From an uncultured Fusobacterium sp. (lineage in GTDB: Bacteria; Fusobacteriota; Fusobacteriia; Fusobacteriales; Fusobacteriaceae): DNA of 37,008 nucleotides. The notes beneath the pieces are model-generated. The model saw nothing but the letters and a program-made list of their open reading frames with translations. It searched no databases and was not told the origin of the DNA. The stretch is from contig UQJY01000014.1 in the NCBI GenBank assembly GCA_900541465.1, forward strand, positions 1-37,008, in the 5' to 3' direction. Below are positions 15,891 through 26,281 of the stretch, piece after piece. Within the stretch, counting starts at the first letter, position 1. Every line of letters begins with the position of its first letter. A program made the translations under genes and the position numbers.

Positions 15891-18605
15891 TTATTTTTTC
15901 ATTTTATAATTTACCAAAACTTTTCCGAACGCTTTTACTTTATTTGTAATTTTATTATATACAGCTCTGTCTGCATTAAGTGTAAGTTCATCATTTTCAG
16001 CTGTAACATCTTTAAGCATTTCAACAGTGCTGTTATTATTATCCAGAATGCTTTCCTGACCTTTAAGAGTTGTAACCTTTCCGTCATTTCCTGTATTTAC
16101 AATAACTACATTTCCATGACCTTCCATTATATTTGTTTTTGTATTTCCGTTTAAGATATCTCCTGTTATAACTGTCTTTCCTCTTTCGTCATTTAAGATT
16201 ACTTTATTGTTTCTTCCTGCATAAACAATATTTCTGCTTAAATCCATTTCTATATAATCAGAATAAAATTTCTGTCCATCTCTTGTGATTATACTGTCAT
16301 CTCTTCCTTCTATTCTCACAGCTTTATAAGTTCCGTTTTCTTTTTTGAAATACACTCTTACAAAATCCCCTGTATAAGTTACAGGAATAACTTTTCCTGT
16401 TTCTTTATCTACATCAAGCATTCTTCCTCTTGCATTTCCGATAAAATCAAATCTCATCTCTTTCATGTTTCCATCTATTTTATCAGCATAAAATTCTTCA
16501 TTTTTATCAGAAACTATTTTTATTGTATTTCCTGTTATTTTTTCAGAAGCCATTTCTGCAACTCCGTCATTTCCTGTAACAGTAAATGTTTTATCATAAA
16601 TAAGTTTAAACGGTGTATTGCTCACTGCTTTTCTTGTTTTTGTGTTGTAATCCATATCTTCACTTGTAATAACAGAATTGCTGTCTGATATTTTGACGTT
16701 TCCTGTAAGGTTAAGTGTATCTTTATCTGTGTAATAAACAGCTTTATTACTTGAAATAGTTTCATTTTTATCTGTCACTGCATTTAGATTTTTTCCTGTA
16801 AGTGTGTTTTCTTTTACATTAAAAATTCCATCATAAACAGTTCCCTTTGTTTTCATGTCTTTTGTATTAAAATCTATTTTTCCGGGAATAGTTATAATTT
16901 CTGTTTCAAGATTATATCTTCCTTTTTCAGCAAAAATCTCTTCTTTTGCTGTTGTTATTTTGACGTTTTGGTTTACTTCCACATATTTATCTTTTTGGAA
17001 AGAGCCTGTATCACTTGTAAGAGTAAGATTTTTTGCTTTATCTTCATAGAAAACATTCTTAGTTATCTTTCCTTTTTCTGTTTTTAAATTATAAGCAAAA
17101 TCATCTCCGGAAACTTTTTCTTTTCCTCTTACATATGTAACTTTTTCACTGCTTGTAAAATCTTGTGTTCCAATATTATATTCACCTTTTGTTCCGCTTA
17201 TCACACTTCCATCTTTAAGACCTGTAATTGTAAAAGGCTCTGTAAGATGAGCAAAACCTGTGCTGTTCATATAATCAAGTTTTTCACTTTTAAACAGATA
17301 TTCTCCGTTATTTATTTCAGCATCTTTTTCTATTATATAATCTTTTTTCTTGCTGTTAAACAGAATTTTTTCCCCTTTGGCTTTCTCATTTTTTTCTTTT
17401 GTTACAAGATTTCCAAAGAATATAACTCCCTCTCCTGTATCGCTGTTATAGTCAAGTTTCTTACCAGCACTTCTATAAAGATTATCTTCATAAGTATAAC
17501 CTTCATCAAGGTGTATCATTTTATTTTCAGAGTTATAAACAAATTTAGATGCTTCTGCTTTTCTGTCGTTAAAAGTATAGATAACTTTATTGTCTTTTCC
17601 TATAAAGTCAGCATCTTTTGTATTTGTATCATAAATCATCTTTTCAGCTTCAACTCTTTCCCCTGCTTTTGAAGTTATAAGGATATTTCCTTCAACATAA
17701 AGTTTTTTCTCATCTGTGTTGTAATATCCCTTGTCTCCTCTGAAAGATGTTTCTCCGTTTGTTCCTGTTATTTCTCCAACAATATCTATTACATTATCTC
17801 CATCAGGATTTTTTATCTCTTTTGGAAAAATTTCATATCCTCCTGCAGTAATAATAGGATTATCAGGAATTGAAAATCCCTTATTCAAATCATTATACCA
17901 CATTTTTGTCCCGTTAAGAGTAATTCCGTCATAATTTATTGTAAAAGAATTGAAAAGTTCTAAAAGTTTTTTATCAGAATCATATCTTCCGTTTTTAAAT
18001 GTTCCTGATATTTCTTTTCCATCTTTATTTTTTGTTTTATATTTTCCATTGTTGCTCAAAGTTATTATTTTATTTTCAGCAGTATATCTTCCAATATCAC
18101 CGAAAAGTTCAGTATCCCCATTTATTATTTCCACATTTTCTGCAAGGTCAATAAAATCAAATTTGCTGTTTGTCTTAAAATTTTTCCCTTTTATTATAAT
18201 ATTTTCAAGTTTATTTACAGCTTTTACTCCTGCATCTGAAGTAACTGCATCTTTAAGCTGGTCGTAATCTAGTTTTTCTGTAAAAAACTCCCATTCTTCT
18301 CCGCTCTTACCTACAATATTATTTTTCAAAAAAAGGTTTCTGGCTGAATCAAGAAGAACATTTTCTCCTGAAAGCACCATATCTTTAAATTTTGCACTGG
18401 CTTTTTCAAAATTTGTGTTGTTAGTTTTCAAATCATCAAACTGTTTTGTCGCTTCTATAAAATATCCTGAAGTTTCATAAGCAACATTCGTTGTTTCAAC
18501 CACTTCTTCAACTTCTTTTATTCCCGGCTCTTCTCTGAAATAATTAAGATATCCCAAAACAATTACCACAGCAAAAATAACAGGGTACAATATTTTCTTT
18601 TTCAT
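15891..18605 (-). CDS. Very long LptC/LptA (OstA)-like periplasmic LPS transport protein
   Basis: A 904-residue protein with a short basic N-terminus, one hydrophobic membrane anchor (about 5-20), a helical-looking stretch to about 130, and then almost only beta-prone sequence to the end. From about residue 170 to 655 a Tyr-(Asn/Asp) turn motif recurs roughly every 30 residues (for example GRYDSD 206, GYYNTD 293, MIYDTN 323, FVYNSE 355, LDYNSD 384, LDYMNS 443, FAYNLK 503, GRYNLE 562, VYYTDK 623, MDYNTK 651, and again AVYNKI 881). This is the pattern of the OstA/LptA beta-jellyroll. E. coli LptA and LptC are each under 200 residues. The gene lies 12 bases before lptB, where lptC-lptA normally lie. 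Inference: it anchors in the inner membrane and forms most or all of the periplasmic LPS bridge. No lptD or separate lptA is nearby. The family link is strong from context and motif; exact domain boundaries need structure prediction. Confidence 0.8.
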   Translation of the reverse strand: MKKKILYPVIFAVVIVLGYLNYFREEPGIKEVEEVVETTNVAYETSGYFIEATKQFDDLKTNNTNFEKASAKFKDMVLSGENVLLDSARNLFLKNNIVGKSGEEWEFFTEKLDYDQLKDAVTSDAGVKAVNKLENIIIKGKNFKTNSKFDFIDLAENVEIINGDTELFGDIGRYTAENKIITLSNNGKYKTKNKDGKEISGTFKNGRYDSDKKLLELFNSFTINYDGITLNGTKMWYNDLNKGFSIPDNPIITAGGYEIFPKEIKNPDGDNVIDIVGEITGTNGETSFRGDKGYYNTDEKKLYVEGNILITSKAGERVEAEKMIYDTNTKDADFIGKDNKVIYTFNDRKAEASKFVYNSENKMIHLDEGYTYEDNLYRSAGKKLDYNSDTGEGVIFFGNLVTKEKNEKAKGEKILFNSKKKDYIIEKDAEINNGEYLFKSEKLDYMNSTGFAHLTEPFTITGLKDGSVISGTKGEYNIGTQDFTSSEKVTYVRGKEKVSGDDFAYNLKTEKGKITKNVFYEDKAKNLTLTSDTGSFQKDKYVEVNQNVKITTAKEEIFAEKGRYNLETEIITIPGKIDFNTKDMKTKGTVYDGIFNVKENTLTGKNLNAVTDKNETISSNKAVYYTDKDTLNLTGNVKISDSNSVITSEDMDYNTKTRKAVSNTPFKLIYDKTFTVTGNDGVAEMASEKITGNTIKIVSDKNEEFYADKIDGNMKEMRFDFIGNARGRMLDVDKETGKVIPVTYTGDFVRVYFKKENGTYKAVRIEGRDDSIITRDGQKFYSDYIEMDLSRNIVYAGRNNKVILNDERGKTVITGDILNGNTKTNIMEGHGNVVIVNTGNDGKVTTLKGQESILDNNNSTVEMLKDVTAENDELTLNADRAVYNKITNKVKAFGKVLVNYKMKK

Positions 18606-18613
18606 ACTGCCTC

Positions 18614-21229
18614 CTAATTTAATAACTTTTTAAGTTCATTGAGTTTTATCATAGCGTCCATAGGTGTAAGAGTGTTTATGTCCAATTCACGAAGAAGTCT
18701 TAATGTAAGCTCTTCCTCTTTAGAAATATTTTTCTCCTCCTTTTTTGGAATTTCCTCTTTCTTAACCTCTTCCTGTGCACTTGGGGCAAAAAGCATCATC
18801 TGTTCTCCCCCAAATTTCTTTTCTATAATATTTTTTCTTTCTTCCAAAACTTTAAGAATTTTTTTTGAGTTTACAAGTATCTCTTTTGGAAGCCCTGCAA
18901 GTCTTGCAACCTCTATTCCATAAGATTTGTCAGCTCCCCCTTTAACTATCTCTCTCAAAAATTTTATATCCTTATCGTTTTCTTCAACTTCTATTCTGTA
19001 ATTTTCAGCCCTATCAAGTTTATCCCCAAGCTGAGTAAGTTCATGATAATGAGTAGCAAATATCGTTTTTGCTCTTATATTATCATGGATATATTCTGAT
19101 ATTGCTGTTGCAATAGATATTCCGTCAAAAGTTGATGTCCCTCTTCCAATCTCATCAAGAATTATAAAAGATTTTTCTGTGGCACTGTTTAAAATATTTG
19201 CAACTTCGCTCATCTCAAGCATAAATGTTGACTGCCCTGTCATAAGGTCATCACTTGCACCTATTCTTGTAAATATTCTGTCAACCAGCCCGATTTTTGC
19301 ATAATCTGCCGGAACATAAGAACCCATGTGAGCCATTATTATAATAAGGGCTGTCTGTTTCATATAAGTTGATTTTCCAGACATATTCGGCCCTGTAAGA
19401 ATTATAAAGTTCTTTCTGTCATCTAAAATAACTTTATTTTTTACAAATTCTCCGGCTGGAATCAATTTCTCTATTATAGGATGTCTTCCGCCTAAAATTT
19501 CAAGTGAAGAGTCATCTGTTATTTCAGGTTTTACATACCCATTTTTTATTGCAACATGAGCAAGATTTGAAACCACATCAAGATATGCAATTTTATATCC
19601 TAAATCCTGAAGTGTTTCCCTATATTTTTTTATCTCTTCAGTCAGTTCTTTGAAAAGATAATATTCTAGAGTTTCTATTCTTGTCTTTGCATTTAAAACT
19701 TTTTCTTCATAAGTTTTAAGTTCTGGAACAATAAATCTTTCTGCATTTGTAAGAGTCTGTTTTCTGATATAATAATCTGGAACATTTTCAAGATTTGCCT
19801 TTGTTATTTCAATAAAATATCCAAAAACTTTATTGTATTTAACTTTAAGCCCTTTTATTCCTGTCTTTTCTCTTTCGTCGCTTTCTATTTTTAAAATATA
19901 ATCCTTTCCGTGATTTGAAATATTACGAAGTTCATCAAGCTCATTATTATAGCCGTCTTTTATTATTCCACCCTCTCTTATTGAAAAAGGCGGGTCTTCA
20001 ACTATAATTTTTTCTATCATATTATAAACTTCAATAAGTTTTTCTGCATCAATTTTAAAAAGTTCATGCCCTTGAAGCATTTTATAAAGCTCAAGGCTGT
20101 TTCTTATTGACTGCTTAAGAGCTGTTAGGTCTCTTCCGTTTATTGTTTCAAGAACAAGTTTTCCTATAATTCTTTCTATATCATAAATGTCTTTTAATTT
20201 TTCTCTTATCTCTTCTCTTAAAAGAACTTCATTTATAAAAAATTCTATATGCTCCTGTCTCTTTTTTATTTTTTCTATATTAAGAAGAGGATTTTTTATT
20301 ATTTTCTTTAAAAGACGGCTTCCCATGGAACTTTTGCAGTAGTCCAGCACCCATAAAAGAGTTCCGTTTGTGCTTTCTCCTCTCCAGTTTGAAATAATAT
20401 CAAGATTTTTCTGAGTGGTAAGGTTAAGCTCCATCACCTCTTTACTGCTGCTGTAAACTATTTTTGTAACAGGAAGTTCTTTTCCTTTTTGAAGTTCTAC
20501 AACATATTTAAGCACCATTCCAGCTGTTTTTATTACAAGCTCCTTATCTCCTATTCCAAAACTTTCAAGAGACTGAACTCCAAAATATTCTGCCAGATAT
20601 TTTTCGCTGTTTCTTACAACTGTTCCTCTGTGAAGACTTATTCCATCTTTCATTCTGTGGCTTTCAAGCTCTTTTGAAAGAAATTCATAACCTTTATCAT
20701 CTGTCATTATCTCTTTTGGAGAAATTTTATTTATCTCTCCCAAAAGTTTATAACCAAGATTTCCACCTGTTATTTCAGAAGCTCTGAATTCTCCTGTTGT
20801 AATATCCACATAGGCAAGAGCAATTTTTTTATCATCAGCAAGAACTCCAAGAAGATAGTTGTTTACCTTTTCATCAAGATATTCTGTATCTATTATTGTC
20901 CCCGGAGTTATAACTCTTATTACATCTCTTTTTACTATTCCTTTTGCAGTTTTTGGGTCTTCCACCTGCTCACAGATTGCAACTTTATAACCTTTTCCAA
21001 CAAGTTTTGCAATATATGAAGCTGCTGAATGGTATGGAATTCCCGCAAGAGGCACGTCAGTCTTTTTATTTCTCTTTGTAAGAGTAAGCCCTAATTCTCT
21101 TGAAGCAGTTTTTGCATCTTCATAGAACATTTCATAAAAATCTCCCATTCTGTAAAACAAAATGCTGTCTTCATAATCGGCTTTTATTTCATTGTACTGT
21201 TTCATCATTGGAGTATCATCTAACACCAA
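18614..21229 (-). CDS. mutS: DNA mismatch repair protein MutS
   Basis: Recognises mismatches and small loops and starts repair with MutL. The mismatch-contact motif Phe-Tyr-Glu is at 31-33 (GDFYEMFYEDA), Walker A (TGPNMSGKST) is at about 611-620, Walker B is DEIGRGTSTFDG, and a C-terminal tail ends in the short helical region after the ATPase. 871 residues is full length. The start is not ATG: TTG at 21229 or GTG at 21226 are the only starts in range of the AAGGTGG site, and the next ATG (21208) would be too far from it. It overlaps neither neighbour: 12 bases after dusB and 8 before the lptC/A-like gene. mutL is not in the window. Confidence 0.96.
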   Translation of the reverse strand: MVLDDTPMMKQYNEIKADYEDSILFYRMGDFYEMFYEDAKTASRELGLTLTKRNKKTDVPLAGIPYHSAASYIAKLVGKGYKVAICEQVEDPKTAKGIVKRDVIRVITPGTIIDTEYLDEKVNNYLLGVLADDKKIALAYVDITTGEFRASEITGGNLGYKLLGEINKISPKEIMTDDKGYEFLSKELESHRMKDGISLHRGTVVRNSEKYLAEYFGVQSLESFGIGDKELVIKTAGMVLKYVVELQKGKELPVTKIVYSSSKEVMELNLTTQKNLDIISNWRGESTNGTLLWVLDYCKSSMGSRLLKKIIKNPLLNIEKIKKRQEHIEFFINEVLLREEIREKLKDIYDIERIIGKLVLETINGRDLTALKQSIRNSLELYKMLQGHELFKIDAEKLIEVYNMIEKIIVEDPPFSIREGGIIKDGYNNELDELRNISNHGKDYILKIESDEREKTGIKGLKVKYNKVFGYFIEITKANLENVPDYYIRKQTLTNAERFIVPELKTYEEKVLNAKTRIETLEYYLFKELTEEIKKYRETLQDLGYKIAYLDVVSNLAHVAIKNGYVKPEITDDSSLEILGGRHPIIEKLIPAGEFVKNKVILDDRKNFIILTGPNMSGKSTYMKQTALIIIMAHMGSYVPADYAKIGLVDRIFTRIGASDDLMTGQSTFMLEMSEVANILNSATEKSFIILDEIGRGTSTFDGISIATAISEYIHDNIRAKTIFATHYHELTQLGDKLDRAENYRIEVEENDKDIKFLREIVKGGADKSYGIEVARLAGLPKEILVNSKKILKVLEERKNIIEKKFGGEQMMLFAPSAQEEVKKEEIPKKEEKNISKEEELTLRLLRELDINTLTPMDAMIKLNELKKLLN

Positions 21230-21241
21230 GTTACCACCTTC

Positions 21242-22174
21242 TTAAATTTTCTCCTTAAGTTCTTCCAATATTCTTATAACATCACGATAATCATCACATT
21301 TATTTATTGCATTTTTTGCTTCTGCCGACCCTCTGATTCCTTTCAGATACCAGCAGATATGCTTTCTCATTTCATAAATAAATTTATCATTTTCATTGTC
21401 TTCTCTGGCTCTTAAAATATGTTTTACTGCCATTTCAATTTTTTCTTTTGGTGTTACAGCAGTTTTCACTTTTCCAAATTCCAAAATCTCTCTTATATCT
21501 CTTATAAGCCAAGGATTTCCGCAGATTCCCCTTGCAAGCATAACACCGTCGACACCTGAAAGTTTTATTCTTTCAAGAGCATCTTCTGCTGTAAAAATAT
21601 CTCCGTTTCCTATAACAGGAATAGAAACTGCTTCCTTTACTTCTTTTATTGTATTCCAGTCAGCTTTTCCTGTATACATCTGCTCCCTTGTTCTTCCATG
21701 AACAGTTATATGAGAACATCCGCATTCTTCAGCAATTTTTGCAATTTTTACATACTCTTTTGTTCCTCTGAAACCAACTCTTATTTTTATTGAAAGTTTT
21801 GTTTCAGGCTTTAAGACTTCTTTCACTCTCAAAAGAATATTTTTTATATGCTCTGGGTCTGCAAGAAGCCCTGAACCATAGCCGTTTTTTACAATCTTTG
21901 CCATTGGACACCCTGCATTTATATCTATCTGCTTAACACCTTTTTCTTCAAGATATTTTGCACTTGCTGCCATCTTTTCAATATCGTTTCCAAAAATTTG
22001 GACAGCTTCTCCTTCTCTAAGCCTTAAAAGTTTATTTAAAGTTTTATCATTCATCATCTCCATAGCATTTACACTGACCATTTCAGTGAACACAAGGTCT
22101 GGATTAAATTCTTCTAAAATACCTCTGAATGTATAATCCGTCACCCCTGCCATAGGAGCTATATATATTTTCAT
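21242..22174 (-). CDS. dusB: tRNA-dihydrouridine synthase (DusB type)
   Basis: FMN-dependent enzyme that reduces uridine to dihydrouridine in tRNA. The TIM-barrel N-terminus carries [12 protein letters not shown], the catalytic cysteine is Cys89 in INAGCPMAK, and the phosphate-binding segment is [16 protein letters not shown]-terminal helical RNA-binding domain covers about the last 70 residues. 310 residues fits the family. ATG at 22174 has GGAGGAG directly upstream. It is the first gene of the long minus-strand cluster and lies 38 bases downstream of the predicted transcription start of its promoter. Confidence 0.93.
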   Translation of the reverse strand: MKIYIAPMAGVTDYTFRGILEEFNPDLVFTEMVSVNAMEMMNDKTLNKLLRLREGEAVQIFGNDIEKMAASAKYLEEKGVKQIDINAGCPMAKIVKNGYGSGLLADPEHIKNILLRVKEVLKPETKLSIKIRVGFRGTKEYVKIAKIAEECGCSHITVHGRTREQMYTGKADWNTIKEVKEAVSIPVIGNGDIFTAEDALERIKLSGVDGVMLARGICGNPWLIRDIREILEFGKVKTAVTPKEKIEMAVKHILRAREDNENDKFIYEMRKHICWYLKGIRGSAEAKNAINKCDDYRDVIRILEELKEKI

Positions 22175-22218
22175 TTTCTCCTCCGTTTTCTTTTACAGAC
22201 ACTAAACCACAATATAAA

Positions 22219-22247
22219 ATTTTAACATATTTTTCTATATTTTTCAA
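22219..22247 (-). promoter_or_regulatory. Promoter of the dusB-mutS-lpt cluster
   Basis: On the minus strand TTGAAA (22247-22242) and TAAAAT (22224-22219) are separated by 17 bases, and TG stands one base before the -10 (TATGTTAAAAT), giving an extended -10. Expected start near 22212. It sits between the transketolase terminator and dusB and is the only good promoter found upstream of the seventeen-gene run. Confidence 0.75.
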
Positions 22248-22261
22248 TTACAGAACAAAAA

Positions 22262-22291
22262 ACCGAAAACAAAAATAAATTTGTTTTCGGT
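22262..22291 (-). terminator. Terminator of the PTS-transketolase operon
   Basis: A perfect 12-pair stem (ACCGAAAACAAA at 22262-22273 with TTTGTTTTCGGT at 22280-22291) has a six-base loop. In the minus-strand transcript it is followed by TTTTTTGTTCT. It lies 25 bases after the stop of the C-terminal transketolase subunit gene. Confidence 0.87.
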
Positions 22292-22316
22292 CTCTGTTTT
22301 TATATTTTATTTTTAA

Positions 22317-23267
<951 letters not shown>

Positions 23268-23269
23268 TG

Positions 23270-24091
23270 TTACTCTGCCTCCTCTTCAAGTTTTGCAATC
23301 TCTTTTTTAAGAATTTCTTTCTGCTCATCATTAAATCTTATATGGTGATTAGCTTTTAATTCTTCAAAATATTTAACTCCTTGTCCTTTAACTGTGTCAA
23401 GAACTATACAAAGAGGCATATCTTTTTGTTTTTCAAGAGCTTTGTCTATCTCTTCAACAGAAGCTCCGTTTACTCTTACAGTGTCAAATCCAAAACTTTC
23501 AAATTTTTTAACAAGGTCAAAAGTTCTGCATATTTCATCAGTTGTTCCGTCAAGCTGTTTTTTATTATTGTCTGCAAAAAGTACAAAGTTATTAAGTTTA
23601 TTGTGTGCAGCAAATTGAACAGCTTCCCAGCACTGACCCTCGTTAAGTTCTCCGTCTCCCACTATCGAATAAACTTTTCTTGGGCTTTTATCTCTTAAAA
23701 GTCCCAGTGCTATTCCTACTGCAGAAGATACTCCCTGTCCAAGAGAACCTGTTGTCATATCCACTCCAGGAGTAAGATTTCTGTCAGGATGGCTTGGAAG
23801 AATTGTTCCATTATTATTTAAAGTATTTAAAACTTCCAAATCAAAAAACCCTTTAAGAGCAAGTGTTGAATAAAGAGCAGGTCCTGCATGTCCTTTTGAA
23901 AGCACAAGATAATCTCTGTCTGCACATTTTGGATTTTTAGGATCGACTTTCATTTTTGTATATAGGACAGCCAGAGTTTCAACTATTGACATAGCTCCTC
24001 CAAGATGTCCAAACCCTCTGTTAAGAAGCATTTTTAATGTTTCTTTTCTAATATTTAATGCAAATTTTTCCATTTCTATATATTTACCCAT
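23270..24091 (-). CDS. Transketolase, N-terminal (thiamine diphosphate-binding) subunit
   Basis: Provides the diphosphate- and Mg-binding half of a two-subunit transketolase. The cofactor motif begins at VGDGELNEGQCWEA and ends with NNKKQLDG; substrate-phosphate and cofactor residues are visible in GHLGGAMS, SKGHAGPALY and TTGSLGQGVS. 273 residues is normal for the split form. ATG at 24091 follows GAGGAG. It is placed after ulaA (40 bases) and is coupled to the C-terminal subunit gene. Its place in a PTS operon suggests a catabolic rather than a housekeeping role (inference). Confidence 0.92.
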   Translation of the reverse strand: MGKYIEMEKFALNIRKETLKMLLNRGFGHLGGAMSIVETLAVLYTKMKVDPKNPKCADRDYLVLSKGHAGPALYSTLALKGFFDLEVLNTLNNNGTILPSHPDRNLTPGVDMTTGSLGQGVSSAVGIALGLLRDKSPRKVYSIVGDGELNEGQCWEAVQFAAHNKLNNFVLFADNNKKQLDGTTDEICRTFDLVKKFESFGFDTVRVNGASVEEIDKALEKQKDMPLCIVLDTVKGQGVKYFEELKANHHIRFNDEQKEILKKEIAKLEEEAE

Positions 24092-24131
24092 TTTTTATTC
24101 TCCTCAAAACAAAACATCTGTTTAAAAGTTT

Positions 24132-25472
24132 CTAAGCATCTTTTTCTTTCTTGTCTCTTGGGAAGAAAATACTTATTACTATAAATACTGCAAAAAGAAC
24201 AATTATAGAATATTTATTAAAGTGGCTTGCCATTCCTCCAAGGATAAATCCTACAACACCAAAGTCAGCATCTGAGAAAGTTGTATTTGCAAATCCTAAA
24301 TCTCCAAGTATTGGAAGAAGAACAACAGGAACAAATGTTATAAATAATCCGTGAACAAAAGAACCGATTGCAGCCCCTCTTCTTCCACCTGTTGCATTAC
24401 CAAATACCCCTGCTGTTGCTCCGCAGAAGAAATGAGGAATAACTCCAGGAAGAATAAGTACCCAGTTTAAAGCTCCTAAAATGAAAAGTCCTACGATTCC
24501 ACCTAAGAAACTGCAAAGGAAACCAAGAAGAACTGCATTTGGAGCATAAGGGAATACCACTGGACAGTCTATTGCAGGTTTTGCATTTGGTACAAGTTTT
24601 TGAGAAATTCCTGTAAATGCTGGAACGATTTCAGCAAGAACAAGTCTTACACCTTGAAGAATGATAAATACTCCAGCTGCAAATGTAATTCCTTGAACTA
24701 TTGCATAAACAAGGAAGTTTTGTCCTCCGCTTACTGTTCCTTCAACAAATTCTGGACCAGCTGCAACAACTGCTATTACATAAAGAATTGCCATTGTAAG
24801 AGAAATTGAAATTGAACTGTCTCTTAAGAAACTTAAGTTTTGAGGGAAGTTCATTTCTTCAGTTGATTTAGATCCTTTTCCAACGATAGAACCTATCCAA
24901 GCAGAAAGAACATATCCAACTGTTCCAAAATGTCCGAATGCAACTTCGTCCATTCCTGTAATTTTTTTCATTGTCGGGTGAGCTATTGCAGGGAAGAATG
25001 CCATTATAAATCCTAAAACCATTGAACCTACAAGGATAAGCATTGTTCCTTCAAATCCTGCAACTGCAAGAATAACAGCTATCATACATGCCATATAAAA
25101 TGTGTGGTGACCTGTTAAGAAAATATATTTTAATTTTGTAAATCTTGCAATTAAAATATTTACAATCATACCCACAACCATTATAAGAGCTGTAACATTT
25201 CCATATGTTTCAAGAGCCATTGCAACTATTGCTTCGTTGTTTGGAACTATTCCCTGAACATGGAAACCAACTTCAAATATTTGACCGAAAGGCACAAGAC
25301 TTGTAAGAAGAAGACTTGAACCTCCCCCTAAAACTATAAAACCTAAAATTGTTTTGATTGTTCCTTTTATAATATCAGAAACATTTTTCTTTTGACAAAC
25401 AAGACCTATAAGTGAAATAAGCCCTACCAAAACTGCCGGAACTTTTAAAATATCTAATATAAAACTTAACAT
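24132..25472 (-). CDS. ulaA: PTS system UlaA-family IIC component (ascorbate type)
   Basis: Membrane channel component of a phosphotransferase system of the ascorbate/galactitol superfamily; it moves the sugar inward while IIB phosphorylates it. About eleven hydrophobic segments are visible. The sequence matches E. coli UlaA in several places, for example IIKGTIKTILGF, LTGHHTFYMA, LQGVRLVLAEI, FTGISQKLVPNAKPAIDC and APNAVLLGF. The length of 446 residues is close to the 465 of E. coli. ATG at 25472 has AAAGGAGG upstream. It is encoded after its IIA and IIB partners. Ascorbate as substrate is not certain, because the later pathway genes are missing here. Confidence 0.9.
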   Translation of the reverse strand: MLSFILDILKVPAVLVGLISLIGLVCQKKNVSDIIKGTIKTILGFIVLGGGSSLLLTSLVPFGQIFEVGFHVQGIVPNNEAIVAMALETYGNVTALIMVVGMIVNILIARFTKLKYIFLTGHHTFYMACMIAVILAVAGFEGTMLILVGSMVLGFIMAFFPAIAHPTMKKITGMDEVAFGHFGTVGYVLSAWIGSIVGKGSKSTEEMNFPQNLSFLRDSSISISLTMAILYVIAVVAAGPEFVEGTVSGGQNFLVYAIVQGITFAAGVFIILQGVRLVLAEIVPAFTGISQKLVPNAKPAIDCPVVFPYAPNAVLLGFLCSFLGGIVGLFILGALNWVLILPGVIPHFFCGATAGVFGNATGGRRGAAIGSFVHGLFITFVPVVLLPILGDLGFANTTFSDADFGVVGFILGGMASHFNKYSIIVLFAVFIVISIFFPRDKKEKDA

Positions 25473-25511
25473 ATGTAATCCTCCTTTGAAAAATTTATAT
25501 AATTTTTTTAA

Positions 25512-25787
25512 TTAGATAAGCCCTCTTTTTTTGAACTCTTCTTCTAATTTTTCTTTAATTTCTCCCACTGCTATAATATTTGATAATGCTATTTTGCAAG
25601 GAACAGTAACACTTCCTGCAAGGTCTCTTGACATAATAAATATGTCTGCATCTCCAGGTGTTACAGAAGCAAGGTCTGTATGTCCAACTTCAGCTTCTAC
25701 ACCTAATTCTTTTAAAACTTTTTTAATATTCATCTCTAACATAAAACTGCTTCCTAATCCTGATCCACAAACTGCCATTATTTTCAT
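25512..25787 (-). CDS. ulaB: PTS system UlaB-type IIB component
   Basis: Small cytoplasmic protein that passes phosphate from IIA to the incoming sugar. The phosphorylated cysteine is Cys7 in MAVCGSGLGSSF, the loop typical of the lactose/galactitol/ascorbate IIB fold. 91 residues is standard. ATG at 25787 follows AGGAGG. It lies between the IIA gene (38 bases) and ulaA (39 bases). Confidence 0.92.
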   Translation of the reverse strand: MKIMAVCGSGLGSSFMLEMNIKKVLKELGVEAEVGHTDLASVTPGDADIFIMSRDLAGSVTVPCKIALSNIIAVGEIKEKLEEEFKKRGLI

Positions 25788-25825
25788 AATAAAACCTCCT
25801 AGTTATTTTTAATTATTTTTTTATT

Positions 25826-26251
25826 TTAAATCAAATTTTCTACTTCCTCAACTGTTTCAGCATTCATAAGTCTTTCTATTTTCTCATCATCACCTAAAAG
25901 CTCTGTAAGCTGTTCTATAATATCTATATGTGAATTGCTGTCCTTTGCCGCTAAAACAAACATAAGTTTTACATCTTCTGTGTCCTCTGAAAAGCTGACA
26001 CCTTTATTTATTTTAAGCAGAGAAAGTGAACTTTCTATTACATTTTCATCTGGTCTTGCATGAGGCATGGCAACTCCCGGAAGAAGTATAATATAAGGTC
26101 CAAGCTCTTTTATATTTTTTATTATATTTTCAACATAACCGTATTTTATTTTCCCATTTTTTATAAGAGGCTGTGCTGCTGTTTCAATAGCTTTTTCCCA
26201 GTTTTCTGCACTTTCTACCACTTGAATCTGCCCGTTTAAAATATTTTTCAT
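25826..26251 (-). CDS. ulaC: PTS system UlaC-type IIA component
   Basis: Cytoplasmic IIA domain of the mannitol/fructose/ascorbate type that takes phosphate from HPr and gives it to IIB. The phosphorylated histidine is His64 in GVAMPHARPDENV. 141 residues is one IIA domain with no fusion. ATG at 26251 has GGAGGGG upstream. It is the first gene of the operon ulaC-ulaB-ulaA-tktN-tktC and lies about 24 bases from the predicted transcript start. The regulator encoded upstream carries a homologous IIA domain. Confidence 0.92.
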   Translation of the reverse strand: MKNILNGQIQVVESAENWEKAIETAAQPLIKNGKIKYGYVENIIKNIKELGPYIILLPGVAMPHARPDENVIESSLSLLKINKGVSFSEDTEDVKLMFVLAAKDSNSHIDIIEQLTELLGDDEKIERLMNAETVEEVENLI

Positions 26252-26281
26252 GATACCCCTCCTTTCCTTTTTTCATATCTT

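Noticed and set aside
17163..17672. 169-codon plus-strand frame rich in Phe, Ile and Cys
   Set aside because: It is antisense to the long LptC/A-like gene; the hydrophobic look comes from the Lys and Glu codons of the real gene read in reverse.
24132..25787. Galactitol or other PTS subfamily instead of UlaA/UlaB
   Set aside because: Several blocks of the IIC protein match UlaA directly (IIKGTIKTILGF, AIDC, APNAV), so the UlaA family was kept while leaving the substrate open.
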